From Bacteriovoracaceae bacterium (GTDB lineage: Bacteria; Bdellovibrionota; Bacteriovoracia; Bacteriovoracales; Bacteriovoracaceae): a DNA stretch of 37,816 bases. This document shows positions 30,227 through 37,816 of this stretch, piece after piece. Numbering within the stretch: the first letter of the stretch is position 1; the number at the start of each line of letters is the position of its first letter. The stretch covers positions 1 to 37,816 of the forward strand of contig JAGSHI010000023.1 of NCBI GenBank assembly GCA_023954635.1, written 5' to 3'. The position numbers and the translations under genes were made by a program. The notes beneath the pieces were generated by a model. That model did no database searches. It was not told the origin of the DNA and saw only the letters and a program-made list of their open reading frames with translations.

Positions 30227-30925
30227 ATGAAGAAACGTACTATTTTACTTTTACTACTTACATTATTTGTCACATCTTGTGCTCAGTTAATGAGGTCCGG
30301 TCACTATATCCAACTTCGGATAAATGACACTGTCGAAAGAATAGCCAAAGAATTCCAAGTTAATGAAGCTGAAATTTTAAATGCCAATCGCGGGAAAAAA
30401 TTTCGTGAAGGTGAGTGGTGGTTTGTACCTCTCAAAAGAGGAATTGCTCAGCTCTTTGGGAGTGGTAGTGCAAGTTATGCAAACATTAATTACTCAGCTG
30501 AATTTTTAAGTACTGGAAAATTTCTTTGGCCAGTTCCAAGCACTACAAAAATTTCCTCAAACTTTGGAAGACGATGGGGTAAACCTCATCAAGGTATAGA
30601 TATTCCTGCTAAGAAAGGAAAGGACATTATTGCAGCGGATGATGGAATTGTTTCTTTTAGTGGAAGAATGCGAGGTTATGGAAGAATTGTAGTCTTAAAA
30701 CATGCCGGTGGTTTTAGTACAGTTTATGCTCACAATAGTAAAAATAGTGTTAAGCGTGGGGCAAAAGTTTACCGAGGACAAGTTGTCGCAAAAATTGGCA
30801 ATAGCGGAAAATCTACAGCTTCTCATCTGCACTTTGAAATACGAAAGAAGGAAAAGGCCGTAAACCCAATGGCCTTTATCAGAAAGTCTAGAAACTATAT
30901 GCTTGCCTACCAGAAAAACCGCTAA
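30227..30925 (+). CDS. LysM-M23 (LytM/NlpD-like) lipoprotein
   Basis: The product has 232 residues. The lipobox LFVTSC puts the lipid on Cys18. A LysM-type peptidoglycan-binding segment follows (about 26-70: HYIQLRINDTVERIAKEFQV, ILNAN, REGEWWFVP). The M23 domain spans about 98-220 and has all zinc ligands and catalytic His: H121-x3-D125 (HQGIDIP), H169 in VYAHNS, and H200-L-H202 (HLHFEIR). It is therefore likely an active endopeptidase that cuts peptide cross-links in peptidoglycan, unlike E. coli NlpD, whose site is degenerate. The promoter is a consensus FliA site, so its job may be to open the wall for flagellum assembly or remodel it during motile phases (inference). The stop is followed by a new transcription unit. 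Confidence 0.93.
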   Translation: MKKRTILLLLLTLFVTSCAQLMRSGHYIQLRINDTVERIAKEFQVNEAEILNANRGKKFREGEWWFVPLKRGIAQLFGSGSASYANINYSAEFLSTGKFLWPVPSTTKISSNFGRRWGKPHQGIDIPAKKGKDIIAADDGIVSFSGRMRGYGRIVVLKHAGGFSTVYAHNSKNSVKRGAKVYRGQVVAKIGNSGKSTASHLHFEIRKKEKAVNPMAFIRKSRNYMLAYQKNR

Positions 30926-31053
30926 GGAGTAGATGACCCCTTGCGCACGCTGTTAAACTTCATAGATTTTATTTAATTCAGAACATTTTTACATTTTGGT
31001 TACATTAGAAGGCCTTAAAACCTATTCACAAGGGGCTTTCATTTGTAGAGTGT

Positions 31054-32190
31054 ATGGACAAAATACTGATGGAGTACGACGTGGAATTGAATGTTCTAGA
31101 TTCAGATAAATATGAAACAGGTAATATTATGACTGAAAATGTAAGTCCAGAAAATCAGCCTAACTCTAATAAGATTGAGTACAAGACTTTGAGCCAATAT
31201 AATCAAGAACTATCGGCCGTACTACCAAAAGAAACTTTCAAAAGAAGTCCTATGAGGGCCGCGTGGCTACTAGTCCATACTGGGATAATGGTCTTCTTAG
31301 GTTATGTTGTCATGACCTACGATTTGTCATGGTACTCTAACTTGGGTCTCGCTATTTTATTTGGAACTTTCTCAGCTCGAAATACATTTTTGGCCCATGA
31401 GGTATTACATGGCGCCACAGTAAAAAATCCTCTTCTGATGAAATTGACTGGCTTTTTAGGATTTACGAATTGCATGATCTCTCCGACATATTGGGCCTTT
31501 TGGCATAATAAACTTCATCATGGAAACACTCAGCTTCTTTATAAAGATCCTGATGCCTTTCCAACAAAGTCAGTTTGGAAGAGAAGTAAATTTATGCAGT
31601 CTGTTTTTCGTTTAGCTCCAGGCTCCGGTTACCTTAGAAGCTTCTTCTACTTCTTCTATTGGTTTTCTTTTCAAGCATTTCTTAATCAAGTTTCCATGAG
31701 GTTTGGAAATAAAATGTGGGACAAGCTTGATCACAAAAAAGTCTCAATTGAGTTTTCAATGCAGATTGTTCTTGTTGCAGCTTATTTGTATCTTATAGGT
31801 CCTTCAAATTGGCTTTACTTAGCTGTTATTCCTTTCTTTATTCAAAACTATACTCTTACTAGTTATATCGTTACGAACCATAATCTAAGTCCTTATACTA
31901 AAGTGAACGATGCTTTAGTGAACTCGTTAACGGTTACGAATAATCCAATCTTAGAATTCCTCCATATGAATTTTGGTTATCATACTGAACACCATATTTT
32001 TCCAAATATGCCGATGTCGAATGCCAAAAAAGTTAATGCTAAACTTCATGAACTTTATCCAGAGAAGTTTAAGCAAATGTCGAAGTGGAAGGCCATGACG
32101 TTACTTTACTCTACCCCTAGAGTTTATAAGGACAGAACAACATTGGTTAACCCTGAGACAGGACGAGAAGTTTCACTTCCTATAAGTTAA
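31054..32190 (+). CDS. Membrane fatty-acid desaturase
   Basis: The product is up to 378 residues; an in-frame ATG at 31129 (removing 25 polar residues) is an equally plausible start. The three histidine boxes of integral-membrane di-iron desaturases are present: HEVLH (115-119), HNKLHH (151-156) and HTEHH (310-314, in NFGYHTEHHIFPNMP). Two pairs of hydrophobic segments lie at about 68-107 and 230-275. These enzymes introduce a cis double bond into acyl chains, adjusting membrane fluidity, and use oxygen plus ferredoxin or cytochrome-type electrons. No fused cytochrome b5 domain is present. The gene is convergent with the GNAT gene, only 3 bases apart. Regiospecificity cannot be read from sequence. 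Confidence 0.9.
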   Translation: MDKILMEYDVELNVLDSDKYETGNIMTENVSPENQPNSNKIEYKTLSQYNQELSAVLPKETFKRSPMRAAWLLVHTGIMVFLGYVVMTYDLSWYSNLGLAILFGTFSARNTFLAHEVLHGATVKNPLLMKLTGFLGFTNCMISPTYWAFWHNKLHHGNTQLLYKDPDAFPTKSVWKRSKFMQSVFRLAPGSGYLRSFFYFFYWFSFQAFLNQVSMRFGNKMWDKLDHKKVSIEFSMQIVLVAAYLYLIGPSNWLYLAVIPFFIQNYTLTSYIVTNHNLSPYTKVNDALVNSLTVTNNPILEFLHMNFGYHTEHHIFPNMPMSNAKKVNAKLHELYPEKFKQMSKWKAMTLLYSTPRVYKDRTTLVNPETGREVSLPIS

Positions 32191-32193
32191 GCT

Positions 32194-32703
32194 TTAGAGT
32201 TCGATCCAATAGCGCCATTTGTCGATTTTACCATCGAGGCTTTTATCTCGAACGCCACCATTACTTAGAATAACTTTTTGAGAAGGAATATTGTCTTCAT
32301 CTGTTGTGAGTAAAACTTTTTCTAGATCTAAGCTTTCTTTTGTATATTTCAAAATCTCTTTGAGGGCCTTTGTCGCAAGACCTCTCTTTCTAAATTTTGG
32401 ACGAATTACATAACCGATATGGCCACCATAGGTTTCAAGGGCTTCTGTAAGTCTATGTCTAACTGAAATTCTTCCGGCATACTCGCCGTCCTCAATAATC
32501 CAAAATGTGGTTTCATTTACATATTTTTCAGGAAGAGTGGTACTTGTTTCAAAATCAAGCTTTCTATTAACGTGATCAATAAAAACTTGTTCAGAAGTTA
32601 GCTCATCCGTTACAAGATGGCCTTCTGACTCTTGCCCCTGCATCTCTTCAGCTGCTTCATAAAATGATTTTTTGAATTTGATATTTGGTCGAACAAGTTC
32701 CAT
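32194..32703 (-). CDS. GNAT family N-acetyltransferase
   Basis: The product has 169 residues. It shows the GNAT fold of the RimJ/RimL-like class: a conserved beta strand FWIIEDGEYAGRISVRH, then the acetyl-CoA loop in IGYVIRPKFRKRGLATKAL (R-x-x-G-x-A form), followed by LEKVLLTTDEDNIPSQKVIL and SNGG. Such enzymes acetylate protein N-termini, antibiotics or small amines; the substrate is not deducible. It is soluble with no signal. The gene shares 3 bases of spacer with the convergent desaturase gene, and the terminator of the giant coiled-coil gene lies just upstream, so the GNAT gene needs its own promoter or read-through. No strong ribosome binding site is seen. Confidence 0.85.
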   Translation of the reverse strand: MELVRPNIKFKKSFYEAAEEMQGQESEGHLVTDELTSEQVFIDHVNRKLDFETSTTLPEKYVNETTFWIIEDGEYAGRISVRHRLTEALETYGGHIGYVIRPKFRKRGLATKALKEILKYTKESLDLEKVLLTTDEDNIPSQKVILSNGGVRDKSLDGKIDKWRYWIEL

Positions 32704-32716
32704 TGAAATATTGAAT

Positions 32717-32744
32717 CAAAAAAAAGGCCGGTTATCAACCGGCC
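32717..32744 (-). terminator. Rho-independent terminator of the giant coiled-coil gene
   Basis: Minus strand GGCCGGTT pairs with AACCGGCC (8 bp, 32744-32737 with 32733-32726) around a three-base loop, followed by eight T residues (32725-32718). It begins 7 bases after the stop codon. Confidence 0.96.
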
Positions 32745-32751
32745 CAGGAAA

Positions 32752-35700
32752 TTATTTTGTTTTAATAGAAACGATATGTTCTTTTAGAACCTCACCGTCA
32801 TACTCAACCTTAAGCTTTAGCTTAAGATTTTTGTCTTTTGCTTTTTTGATAAAAGTATATTTTAATTTGGCCTGAGCTGTTTGTCCTCGCCCTATAGGGC
32901 TTGTCTCTACTGCTGGAATATCAAGTTTGATATATTTTGCACCTTCTAAGACTTCAGCTGAAACAACATAACCATCAGGGATATTATTTCTAAGACCTGT
33001 TAGGTTTACTTTTACTTCGTGGCTTCTGAATTTCCAACTAAATGGGAAGACTCGCCACTTTTTCCACTTCACTTCTTTTTCTAGGTCAAAAGCACTCTGA
33101 ACTTCTGGATTCACTTTTACTTTCTCTTTAAAGAAAACGGTTTCATTAAAAGAAGAATCGATATCATCCCCAGGGTAATAAACTTTAGCTCTTACTTCAA
33201 TTGGCGAGCCTGGAAGAGCATCTTCTTTAACTTTTATTTGGAAGATATTTTTTAAATCAACATTCTTTCTTTTTGGAAGAGAAGTAAGTGTTGTTTGTGT
33301 TCTGTCTAGAACAACATTTGAGGTCGAGCCAAGTACTTTAATAGTAACTTCACCTCTAGAGGTCTCTCTATAACCGAAGTTGGCTAACTTTAAACCAAGT
33401 TTTGCATTAGAGCCTTGGATGAGACCTTTTGGATTTTGAGCTTCAACAATAGTGGCCTCTTCAACTCTTTTTCTTACAACACCATTAGTTTGAAAGAACC
33501 CTGAAGCTCTATTCACTCCACGATCTCTAGCGAGTCTGTTCTGCTCATCAATATTGTCATTAAAACCTTGATCTTGACCCTCTTGAGCTCCACGGTTTCT
33601 TGCAACAACTGCACCTTTCGCTTTAGCTTCTGCAAAAACAACTGGGTATGCTTTTGACTTAGCCGTCGGAAAAGAGTCGTTTCTGTGAAGAGTAAAAACT
33701 TCTTTTCGTTTTGCTGAGTAAAGAATTTCGTAATCAGAGAAATAAAAGTTCTTATGTGATCTCAGATAAGTAGATTTATATTCTCTAGAGAAACTATTGG
33801 CACATGCATTCTTAAAGTCTGGGATGTTTTTGTATACTTTTGTACAATCGACTCTTGAAACATCTACTGGAACATTTCTTGGAGTTGAGTATACTACTTC
33901 TGGTTTGCTAAGTGATCGGTTCGGATCTTCAAAGTCAGTAAGTTTTCTTTCTATTAAAACAATTTCTGTATCTATGGCAGATTCAATCTCATCCGCTCGT
34001 CTTCTTTCTTCTTCAGAGATCTCTGTTTCATCGCCATCTTTAACGATTCCACCACCGTCAACGCCCATTTTATTGAACATCATGAGTTCAATATCAAATG
34101 GTGAACCAAATGTAGGAGCTCTATTATCGATGACTAAAAGTCCTCTTGGGTTATCTCTAAGAAGGTCTTCTCTTTTATTTCTATAAGATCTTGGAAACTC
34201 TACAGACTGGGCCTGTGATCTTGCCATTTCGAGACCAATTTCTAGTCCTTCTGAAAAGCCTGCATCGTAGTCTGGTTGACTATTAACACCGGCATCGTAA
34301 CCTTCATCATTACCCGAAAGTTTTCCTCGGAGTAGTCCTCTTAATGTCCCATCTAAGTTTGCAACTTCAGATCCAATACGAGCACCATATTGCTGAGCTT
34401 CAATGAGAACAAGTCTTTCTCCAGATATTCCACCTTCCTCATCACCAATAGCTTCACCTTGTGCTTGACCCATTCTCTTGGCCTCTGTGAGGTATTGATT
34501 ATAAAGATCTTGTCTTGTTCTGTATTCAGCAAGGTCTCTAGAAGTTACTTCTTCAAAACTTCTAGCAATACTATCAGCGCTATCAAAATCTCTTTGTTGA
34601 TCGGCCAGTATTCCTCTTAGACGTTGAACTTCCATCTCCATAGAAGCAATTTCGCCTTGAAGTCTTGTGATATCACCTTCAAGTTGATCTTTTCTTGCGA
34701 GGTTATTGGAAATCTCACTACTCATTCCATCAATGCTATTTCTATTTTGATTGATTGTTGAAATTCTTGAGTCGATATCTTGATTAAGATTACCCGCTCT
34801 GTTTTGGAGGTCCTGAAGTCTATTTAGAATAGAAGCGACAAGATTCTCTTGAAGTCTAACTTCTTCATCAAGTCTTGCAACTCTTCTTCTTACGTTTTGA
34901 AGTTTGTTCCTTGCTACTTCTACTTCATTACTTCTCGCGGCAACTTCTTGCTTAAGTCCACCAATCGCAGAACGTTGCTTTTGTATTTTAGCTGTTAGCC
35001 TTTGAACCTTTTGTCTTAGTGTCGGTAGCCTTCTTTCAGCATCTGTAAGTTTTGTTCTCGTGCTCGAAAGTTTACTTTGAGTTTGACTAACTTTTTGAAT
35101 AACTGAATTGAGCTCATTTTGAGCAGTATTTACTTCTGATTTTTTAGCAGAGAGTGCAGACTCTGCAGCAGAAAGTCTTTGTTTCGCTTGGTTAAGCTTT
35201 TGTTTGATTCCTGCTATCTGTGACTCAAGAGTGTTTACTTCACTTTGTTTTACTGAGACTTGTCTTTCAGAGTTACTTATTTGACTTTCAATCCCTGGTT
35301 TTTTGCCTTCTAAGTTTCTAATCGCTTGAGCAAGAGTTGATTTTTTCCCTTGGAGAGCCGTTATCTTTGAATCATTTTGACGAATACGGTTTTGCTTTCT
35401 TCCAATCTCAGAATTCTTCTTTTTAATGGCCATTGAAGAATCACGAAGTCTTGAGTTAACTCTTTGAAGTTGTGCTCTAAGTTGTCTTAGCTTTTGTTGA
35501 ACTTGTGGAGTTTGGGGCCCAGAAGATAATGTTGAAATCTCAGACTTGATTGAGTTGGCCTTGCTTCTAAGATTAGATACTTTACTTTTTAACGAATTAA
35601 TTTCTACTTGAAGAGTCGAAACTTCACTCTTTAATGTTGAGTTCGCAGACTGCAGAGCTGAAACCTTTCCAGGTATTGCATTAAGTTCACTTCTTTTAGA

Positions 35701-36594
35701 ACTAATCTCTGAATTGATCGATGAAAGCTTAGATTTAAGATTAGATATCTTCGATTTAAGGCTTCTTATGTCAGAATTCAAAGCATTTATTTTTGACTGA
35801 GCTGGAGCAATTTGGCTCTCTAGGTTTCTCACTCTGTCAGCAGCACGGTCTCTTTTTTGTTTAAGAGGGGCGAGCTGGGCCTTTAGTGAATTAACTTTTT
35901 GCTCTAATCTACTTTTCTTCGTTTGTAGTTGACCAAGTTTGGCTTCAAATTGAACGATTTGAGCTTTGAAGTTTTGAATATTAGTTTGAGTTTGTGTGAT
36001 CTTAGATTCTGTTTGTTGTTTTTCTTGACTAAGGTTTCTAAGATTATTTTGAGCTTGGTTTAACCTATCTTGAGATGCTTGAAGTTGAGCCCCCGCTTCT
36101 TCAAACTTGCGCCTTACTCTTTTAAGCCGTTGTCTAGCATCTTGCATCTTGAATCGTAGGTCTTCAAGCCTTCTCTCTTCGGGCTGAAGCTCGTCGTTAG
36201 TTCTTCTTATTCTTGCTTCAGTAATTTGAAGTTCTCTTTCGAGGTCCCTGACTTCGCCGTTCAGACGTTGGTTTTCGTATTGAAGGTTTGAGATTCTGTT
36301 CTCAAGGTCGTTATTTCGATTCTCAAGATTACTTATTTCATTTCTATTCGTTTGAATTGAAGATCTTGATTCATCTATAGAGCTGAGGTTTTGGTCTATT
36401 GAAGACTGAGTATCTCGAACCGTATTTAACAATCTATCAGCAGTAGCTCTTTTTTGATCTGAGGCCTCTTTACTTGCTTCATACTTGCTTAGATATGTGT
36501 TGATATCAATTTCATCAGGTAGGCCTTGGGCCTTTGATACAAATGAAGTTATAAGTAGAAGACCAGCTAGTAGTCCCGGATTTAAAATGTTCAT
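32752..36594 (-). CDS. Very long exported coiled-coil protein with beta-rich C-terminus
   Basis: The product is 1280 residues from the ATG at 36594 (GGAGAG just before it); the in-frame ATG at 36609 lacks a ribosome binding site. A signal peptide (MNILNPGLLAGLLLITSFVSKAQG) exports it. Residues about 30-710 are almost continuous heptad repeats (Lys/Gln/Ser/Leu-rich, such as LESQIAPAQSKINALNSDIR), one of the longest coiled coils expected in a bacterium (roughly 100 nm if unbroken). Residues about 715-800 and 990-1030 contain Gly-spaced motifs (YDAGFSEGLEIGLEMA; GAQEGQDQGFNDN). A small domain with two Cys lies near 915-930. The last 225 residues look like two Ig-like beta domains. It is a single-gene unit. 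The domain order suggests an envelope-spanning or surface fibre or tether, inferred from architecture. Confidence 0.8.
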   Translation of the reverse strand: MNILNPGLLAGLLLITSFVSKAQGLPDEIDINTYLSKYEASKEASDQKRATADRLLNTVRDTQSSIDQNLSSIDESRSSIQTNRNEISNLENRNNDLENRISNLQYENQRLNGEVRDLERELQITEARIRRTNDELQPEERRLEDLRFKMQDARQRLKRVRRKFEEAGAQLQASQDRLNQAQNNLRNLSQEKQQTESKITQTQTNIQNFKAQIVQFEAKLGQLQTKKSRLEQKVNSLKAQLAPLKQKRDRAADRVRNLESQIAPAQSKINALNSDIRSLKSKISNLKSKLSSINSEISSKRSELNAIPGKVSALQSANSTLKSEVSTLQVEINSLKSKVSNLRSKANSIKSEISTLSSGPQTPQVQQKLRQLRAQLQRVNSRLRDSSMAIKKKNSEIGRKQNRIRQNDSKITALQGKKSTLAQAIRNLEGKKPGIESQISNSERQVSVKQSEVNTLESQIAGIKQKLNQAKQRLSAAESALSAKKSEVNTAQNELNSVIQKVSQTQSKLSSTRTKLTDAERRLPTLRQKVQRLTAKIQKQRSAIGGLKQEVAARSNEVEVARNKLQNVRRRVARLDEEVRLQENLVASILNRLQDLQNRAGNLNQDIDSRISTINQNRNSIDGMSSEISNNLARKDQLEGDITRLQGEIASMEMEVQRLRGILADQQRDFDSADSIARSFEEVTSRDLAEYRTRQDLYNQYLTEAKRMGQAQGEAIGDEEGGISGERLVLIEAQQYGARIGSEVANLDGTLRGLLRGKLSGNDEGYDAGVNSQPDYDAGFSEGLEIGLEMARSQAQSVEFPRSYRNKREDLLRDNPRGLLVIDNRAPTFGSPFDIELMMFNKMGVDGGGIVKDGDETEISEEERRRADEIESAIDTEIVLIERKLTDFEDPNRSLSKPEVVYSTPRNVPVDVSRVDCTKVYKNIPDFKNACANSFSREYKSTYLRSHKNFYFSDYEILYSAKRKEVFTLHRNDSFPTAKSKAYPVVFAEAKAKGAVVARNRGAQEGQDQGFNDNIDEQNRLARDRGVNRASGFFQTNGVVRKRVEEATIVEAQNPKGLIQGSNAKLGLKLANFGYRETSRGEVTIKVLGSTSNVVLDRTQTTLTSLPKRKNVDLKNIFQIKVKEDALPGSPIEVRAKVYYPGDDIDSSFNETVFFKEKVKVNPEVQSAFDLEKEVKWKKWRVFPFSWKFRSHEVKVNLTGLRNNIPDGYVVSAEVLEGAKYIKLDIPAVETSPIGRGQTAQAKLKYTFIKKAKDKNLKLKLKVEYDGEVLKEHIVSIKTK

Positions 36595-36744
36595 GCTCTC
36601 TCCATTCACGAAAAATATTTGATACAGGATTATGATTTACGCGATCACAAGTAAAGCCATTGGAAAGGACTACACGGTGATGTAAGGTTTTTTTGAGCTT
36701 TTGTAAGAATTCCCCCCGTCTGGGGGTCTATTTGACCCTAGTGA

Positions 36745-36773
36745 TTGACAGTGAGCGCACTGCATGGTCTAAG
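36745..36773 (+). promoter_or_regulatory. Promoter placing transcription start at the start codon
   Basis: TTGACA (36745-36750, perfect), 17-base spacer, TCTAAG (36768-36773, four of six). A start 7 bases after the -10 is exactly the A of the ATG at 36780. A CCCCC-GTCT-GGGGG palindrome (36713-36726) lies just upstream. Confidence 0.55.
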
Positions 36774-36779
36774 CAAATT

Positions 36780-37271
36780 ATGGATAATCGTCAAATTGTA
36801 ACTAAACTACCTAAAGAAGGTGGACTTGAAGTCAGCCTTAATAGCGACACGCCTTGGCTTGTTGAAATCTTAAGTGATCTCAATGGAGAGTTAAGAGAAT
36901 CTGACTTTGAAGGTGATGAGAAATCAACTATTTCCTTCCAAGGTGAGCTCATTAGAAAATGGAATGAGCGTTTCAATGATTACATTATTTTAGAAGGTGA
37001 GGTGAAGGCTACTTTCTTCACTTTAGAAATCAACTCAGGAGATGTCATTCTTGAGCATATGAATATTCCAGTAAAGGCCTGCTGGATTCAAGAAGAACTA
37101 AAAGAAAAACTTGGTTATGAAGACGAAACTGAGATTTGGTTTGATGAAGATGAGTATGATCTTTATTACTATACGAGAAATAATGTCGAGCTAAAGCCTG
37201 TACTACATGAGTACGTCTTTTTGAATAAGGATCCATACCCAGGACTTTCTGAGCCGAATACAGATCACTAA
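36780..37271 (+). CDS. DUF177/YceD-like protein
   Basis: The product is 163 residues from the ATG at 36780. Longer in-frame starts (36693 ATG, 36741 GTG) lie upstream of or inside the best promoter and read through a G/C palindrome, so they are unlikely. The order LPKEGGLEVSL, then alternating charged strands (ISFQGELIRKWNERFNDYIILEGEVKATF), then an acidic middle (GYEDETEIWFDEDEYDLYYY) and the end YPGLSEPN resembles DUF177 (YceD), linked to 23S rRNA accumulation. The usual CxRC motif is absent: the expected place reads FFTLEINSG, and only a single later Cys (KACW) remains. No rpmF gene, the usual neighbour, follows. The family call is moderate. Confidence 0.5.
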   Translation: MDNRQIVTKLPKEGGLEVSLNSDTPWLVEILSDLNGELRESDFEGDEKSTISFQGELIRKWNERFNDYIILEGEVKATFFTLEINSGDVILEHMNIPVKACWIQEELKEKLGYEDETEIWFDEDEYDLYYYTRNNVELKPVLHEYVFLNKDPYPGLSEPNTDH

Positions 37272-37280
37272 AAAAAGAAA

Positions 37281-37307
37281 ATAAAAATGCCTCCCATCCG
37301 GGAGGCA
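37281..37307 (-). terminator. Rho-independent terminator of the DksA-like gene
   Basis: TGCCTCCC and GGGAGGCA (8 bp; plus-strand 37288-37295 and 37300-37307) flank a four-base loop, and on the minus strand a T-rich tract follows (rc of 37271-37287). It lies between the convergent DUF177-like and DksA-like genes and may also slow plus-strand transcription. Confidence 0.85.
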
Positions 37308-37340
37308 GGACCTTTTGTGTTTAAAAGTTATTAATAATAA

Positions 37341-37724
37341 TTAAGCGGCTTGTCTAAAGTTGCCTAATTGTTTCTCGATTTCCTCAGCTGCCTCAATAGA
37401 AAGTTTCGCCCAGGGCATTTTCTCTAAACGTTTCTTTCCAATCGGCTCATCTGTCTCTTCACAGATACCATATGTCCCATCTTCTACTTTTGCTAGGGCA
37501 ATATCAATATCTCTTAGACGTTGATACTCTCTTTCCCTTAAACCAAATGCAACACTTTGATCTTGATAGGCTTGGGCCTGATCTCCATCCTCTGTGGTTT
37601 GATCTTTTTCAACATGAAACTCTTCATTACCATGCTCAGCAATTTGATTAAGAATCTCATTCTTCAGATCGAGAAGTTTTGATTTCTGTGAATCCAAAAA
37701 CTTCTTATCAAAAGGTGATCCCAT
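37341..37724 (-). CDS. DksA/TraR-like protein lacking the zinc finger
   Basis: The product has 127 residues. It has the DksA plan: two long helices forming a coiled coil, an acidic tip (DGDQAQAYQD; the Asp-x-Asp-x-Ala type that reaches the RNA polymerase active site), then the globular end GTYGICEETDEPIGKKRLEK and MPWAKLSIEA. In classical DksA four Cys bind zinc. Here only Cys88 remains: the others are Thr91, Ser109 and Ala112. The fold must hold without zinc, as in the zinc-independent DksA2 type. DksA tunes transcription from stable RNA and stringent-response promoters with ppGpp. Start ATG follows GGAGG at 6-7-base spacing. A terminator lies downstream. Confidence 0.88.
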   Translation of the reverse strand: MGSPFDKKFLDSQKSKLLDLKNEILNQIAEHGNEEFHVEKDQTTEDGDQAQAYQDQSVAFGLREREYQRLRDIDIALAKVEDGTYGICEETDEPIGKKRLEKMPWAKLSIEAAEEIEKQLGNFRQAA

Positions 37725-37816
37725 AACGTACCTCCATTTTCACCATTCTGGCCCGCCATTAGGGCAAAAGTATTTTACGACGGTGCCGAAGTTCTTCATC
37801 GGTATATCTGGGAAAA

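Noticed and set aside
33797-34620. Plus-strand open frames opposite the giant coiled-coil gene
   Set aside because: They are antisense shadows of a long, coherent coiled-coil protein, with no ribosome binding site and no recognisable product.
36693-36779. Longer N-terminus of the DUF177-like protein
   Set aside because: It spans a C5/G5 palindrome and the best promoter, and has no Shine-Dalgarno.
37741-37816. Possible 3' end of another minus-strand gene at the right edge
   Set aside because: Two frames stay open to the edge: one ends LRHRRKILLP-stop, the other NGGPEW-stop. With about 20 codons each I cannot choose between them or exclude chance.

Overview
The window is about 37.8 kb of AT-rich bacterial chromosome and is gene-dense on both strands. 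The mix suggests a Gram-negative, flagellated deltaproteobacterial-type organism, most likely a Bdellovibrionota member close to Bacteriovorax/Halobacteriovorax. The reasons are the many lipoproteins and outer-membrane barrels, a short flagellin with FliA-type promoters, Lys/Glu-rich proteins using AGA arginine codons, FolE2 in place of FolE, a VF530-type protein, a twitch-type radical SAM protein and a DksA homologue without its zinc finger. This placement is inference from gene content; there is no rRNA or marker phylogeny here. I saw no insertion sequence, prophage, CRISPR array or plasmid function.

Layout. 1-4680 is a cell-surface block: the 5' part of a tandem Ig-repeat lipoprotein (minus strand), a small beta-barrel, and a translationally coupled lipoprotein plus FadL/PorV-like barrel. 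4681-7135 holds a PIN-PhoH ATPase, whose leader can fold into two competing hairpins around the ribosome binding site, a PilZ protein 2 bases downstream, and a small helical protein on the other strand. 7326-8629 (minus) has a DedA membrane protein and a typical 2-Cys peroxiredoxin separated by a terminator. 8936-13589 is the proteolysis cluster clpP-clpX-lon, with terminators after clpX and after lon. 13659-15233 carries an HExxH metalloprotease-like lipoprotein and a small secreted protein. 15289-17136 (minus) has a helical repeat-like protein, a VF530-type protein and a CvfB-like S1 protein, with a perfect 12-bp inverted repeat between the first two.

17394-18910 has a coiled-coil protein convergent with a flagellin; their stop codons share the palindrome TTAA. 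19078-21133 is a two-gene unit, a GH26 beta-mannanase-like enzyme and a creatininase-family amidohydrolase. tRNA-Val(UAC) follows at 21266-21342 with its own promoter, then an unknown membrane protein overlapping an outer-membrane barrel protein. 23635-28507 (minus) contains a twitch radical SAM protein, an endonuclease/exonuclease/phosphatase-fold lipoprotein, FolE2 and dihydroorotase. 28685-32190 (plus) contains cysS, a LysM-M23 lipoprotein behind a consensus FliA promoter, and a fatty-acid desaturase. 32194-37724 contains a GNAT acetyltransferase, a 1280-residue exported coiled-coil protein, a DUF177/YceD-like protein that may be made from a leaderless mRNA, and the DksA-like protein.

How the genes work together. 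Housekeeping (clpPX-lon, cysS, pyrC, folE2, tRNA-Val, peroxiredoxin) is mixed with envelope genes. Flagellar regulation links at least the flagellin and the LysM-M23 lipoprotein. The most unusual items are the switch-like leader of phoH, the FliA-driven peptidoglycan hydrolase, the very long exported coiled-coil protein with glycine-spaced and beta-rich C-terminal parts, the mannanase/creatininase pair, and several adjacent envelope pairs of unknown function.
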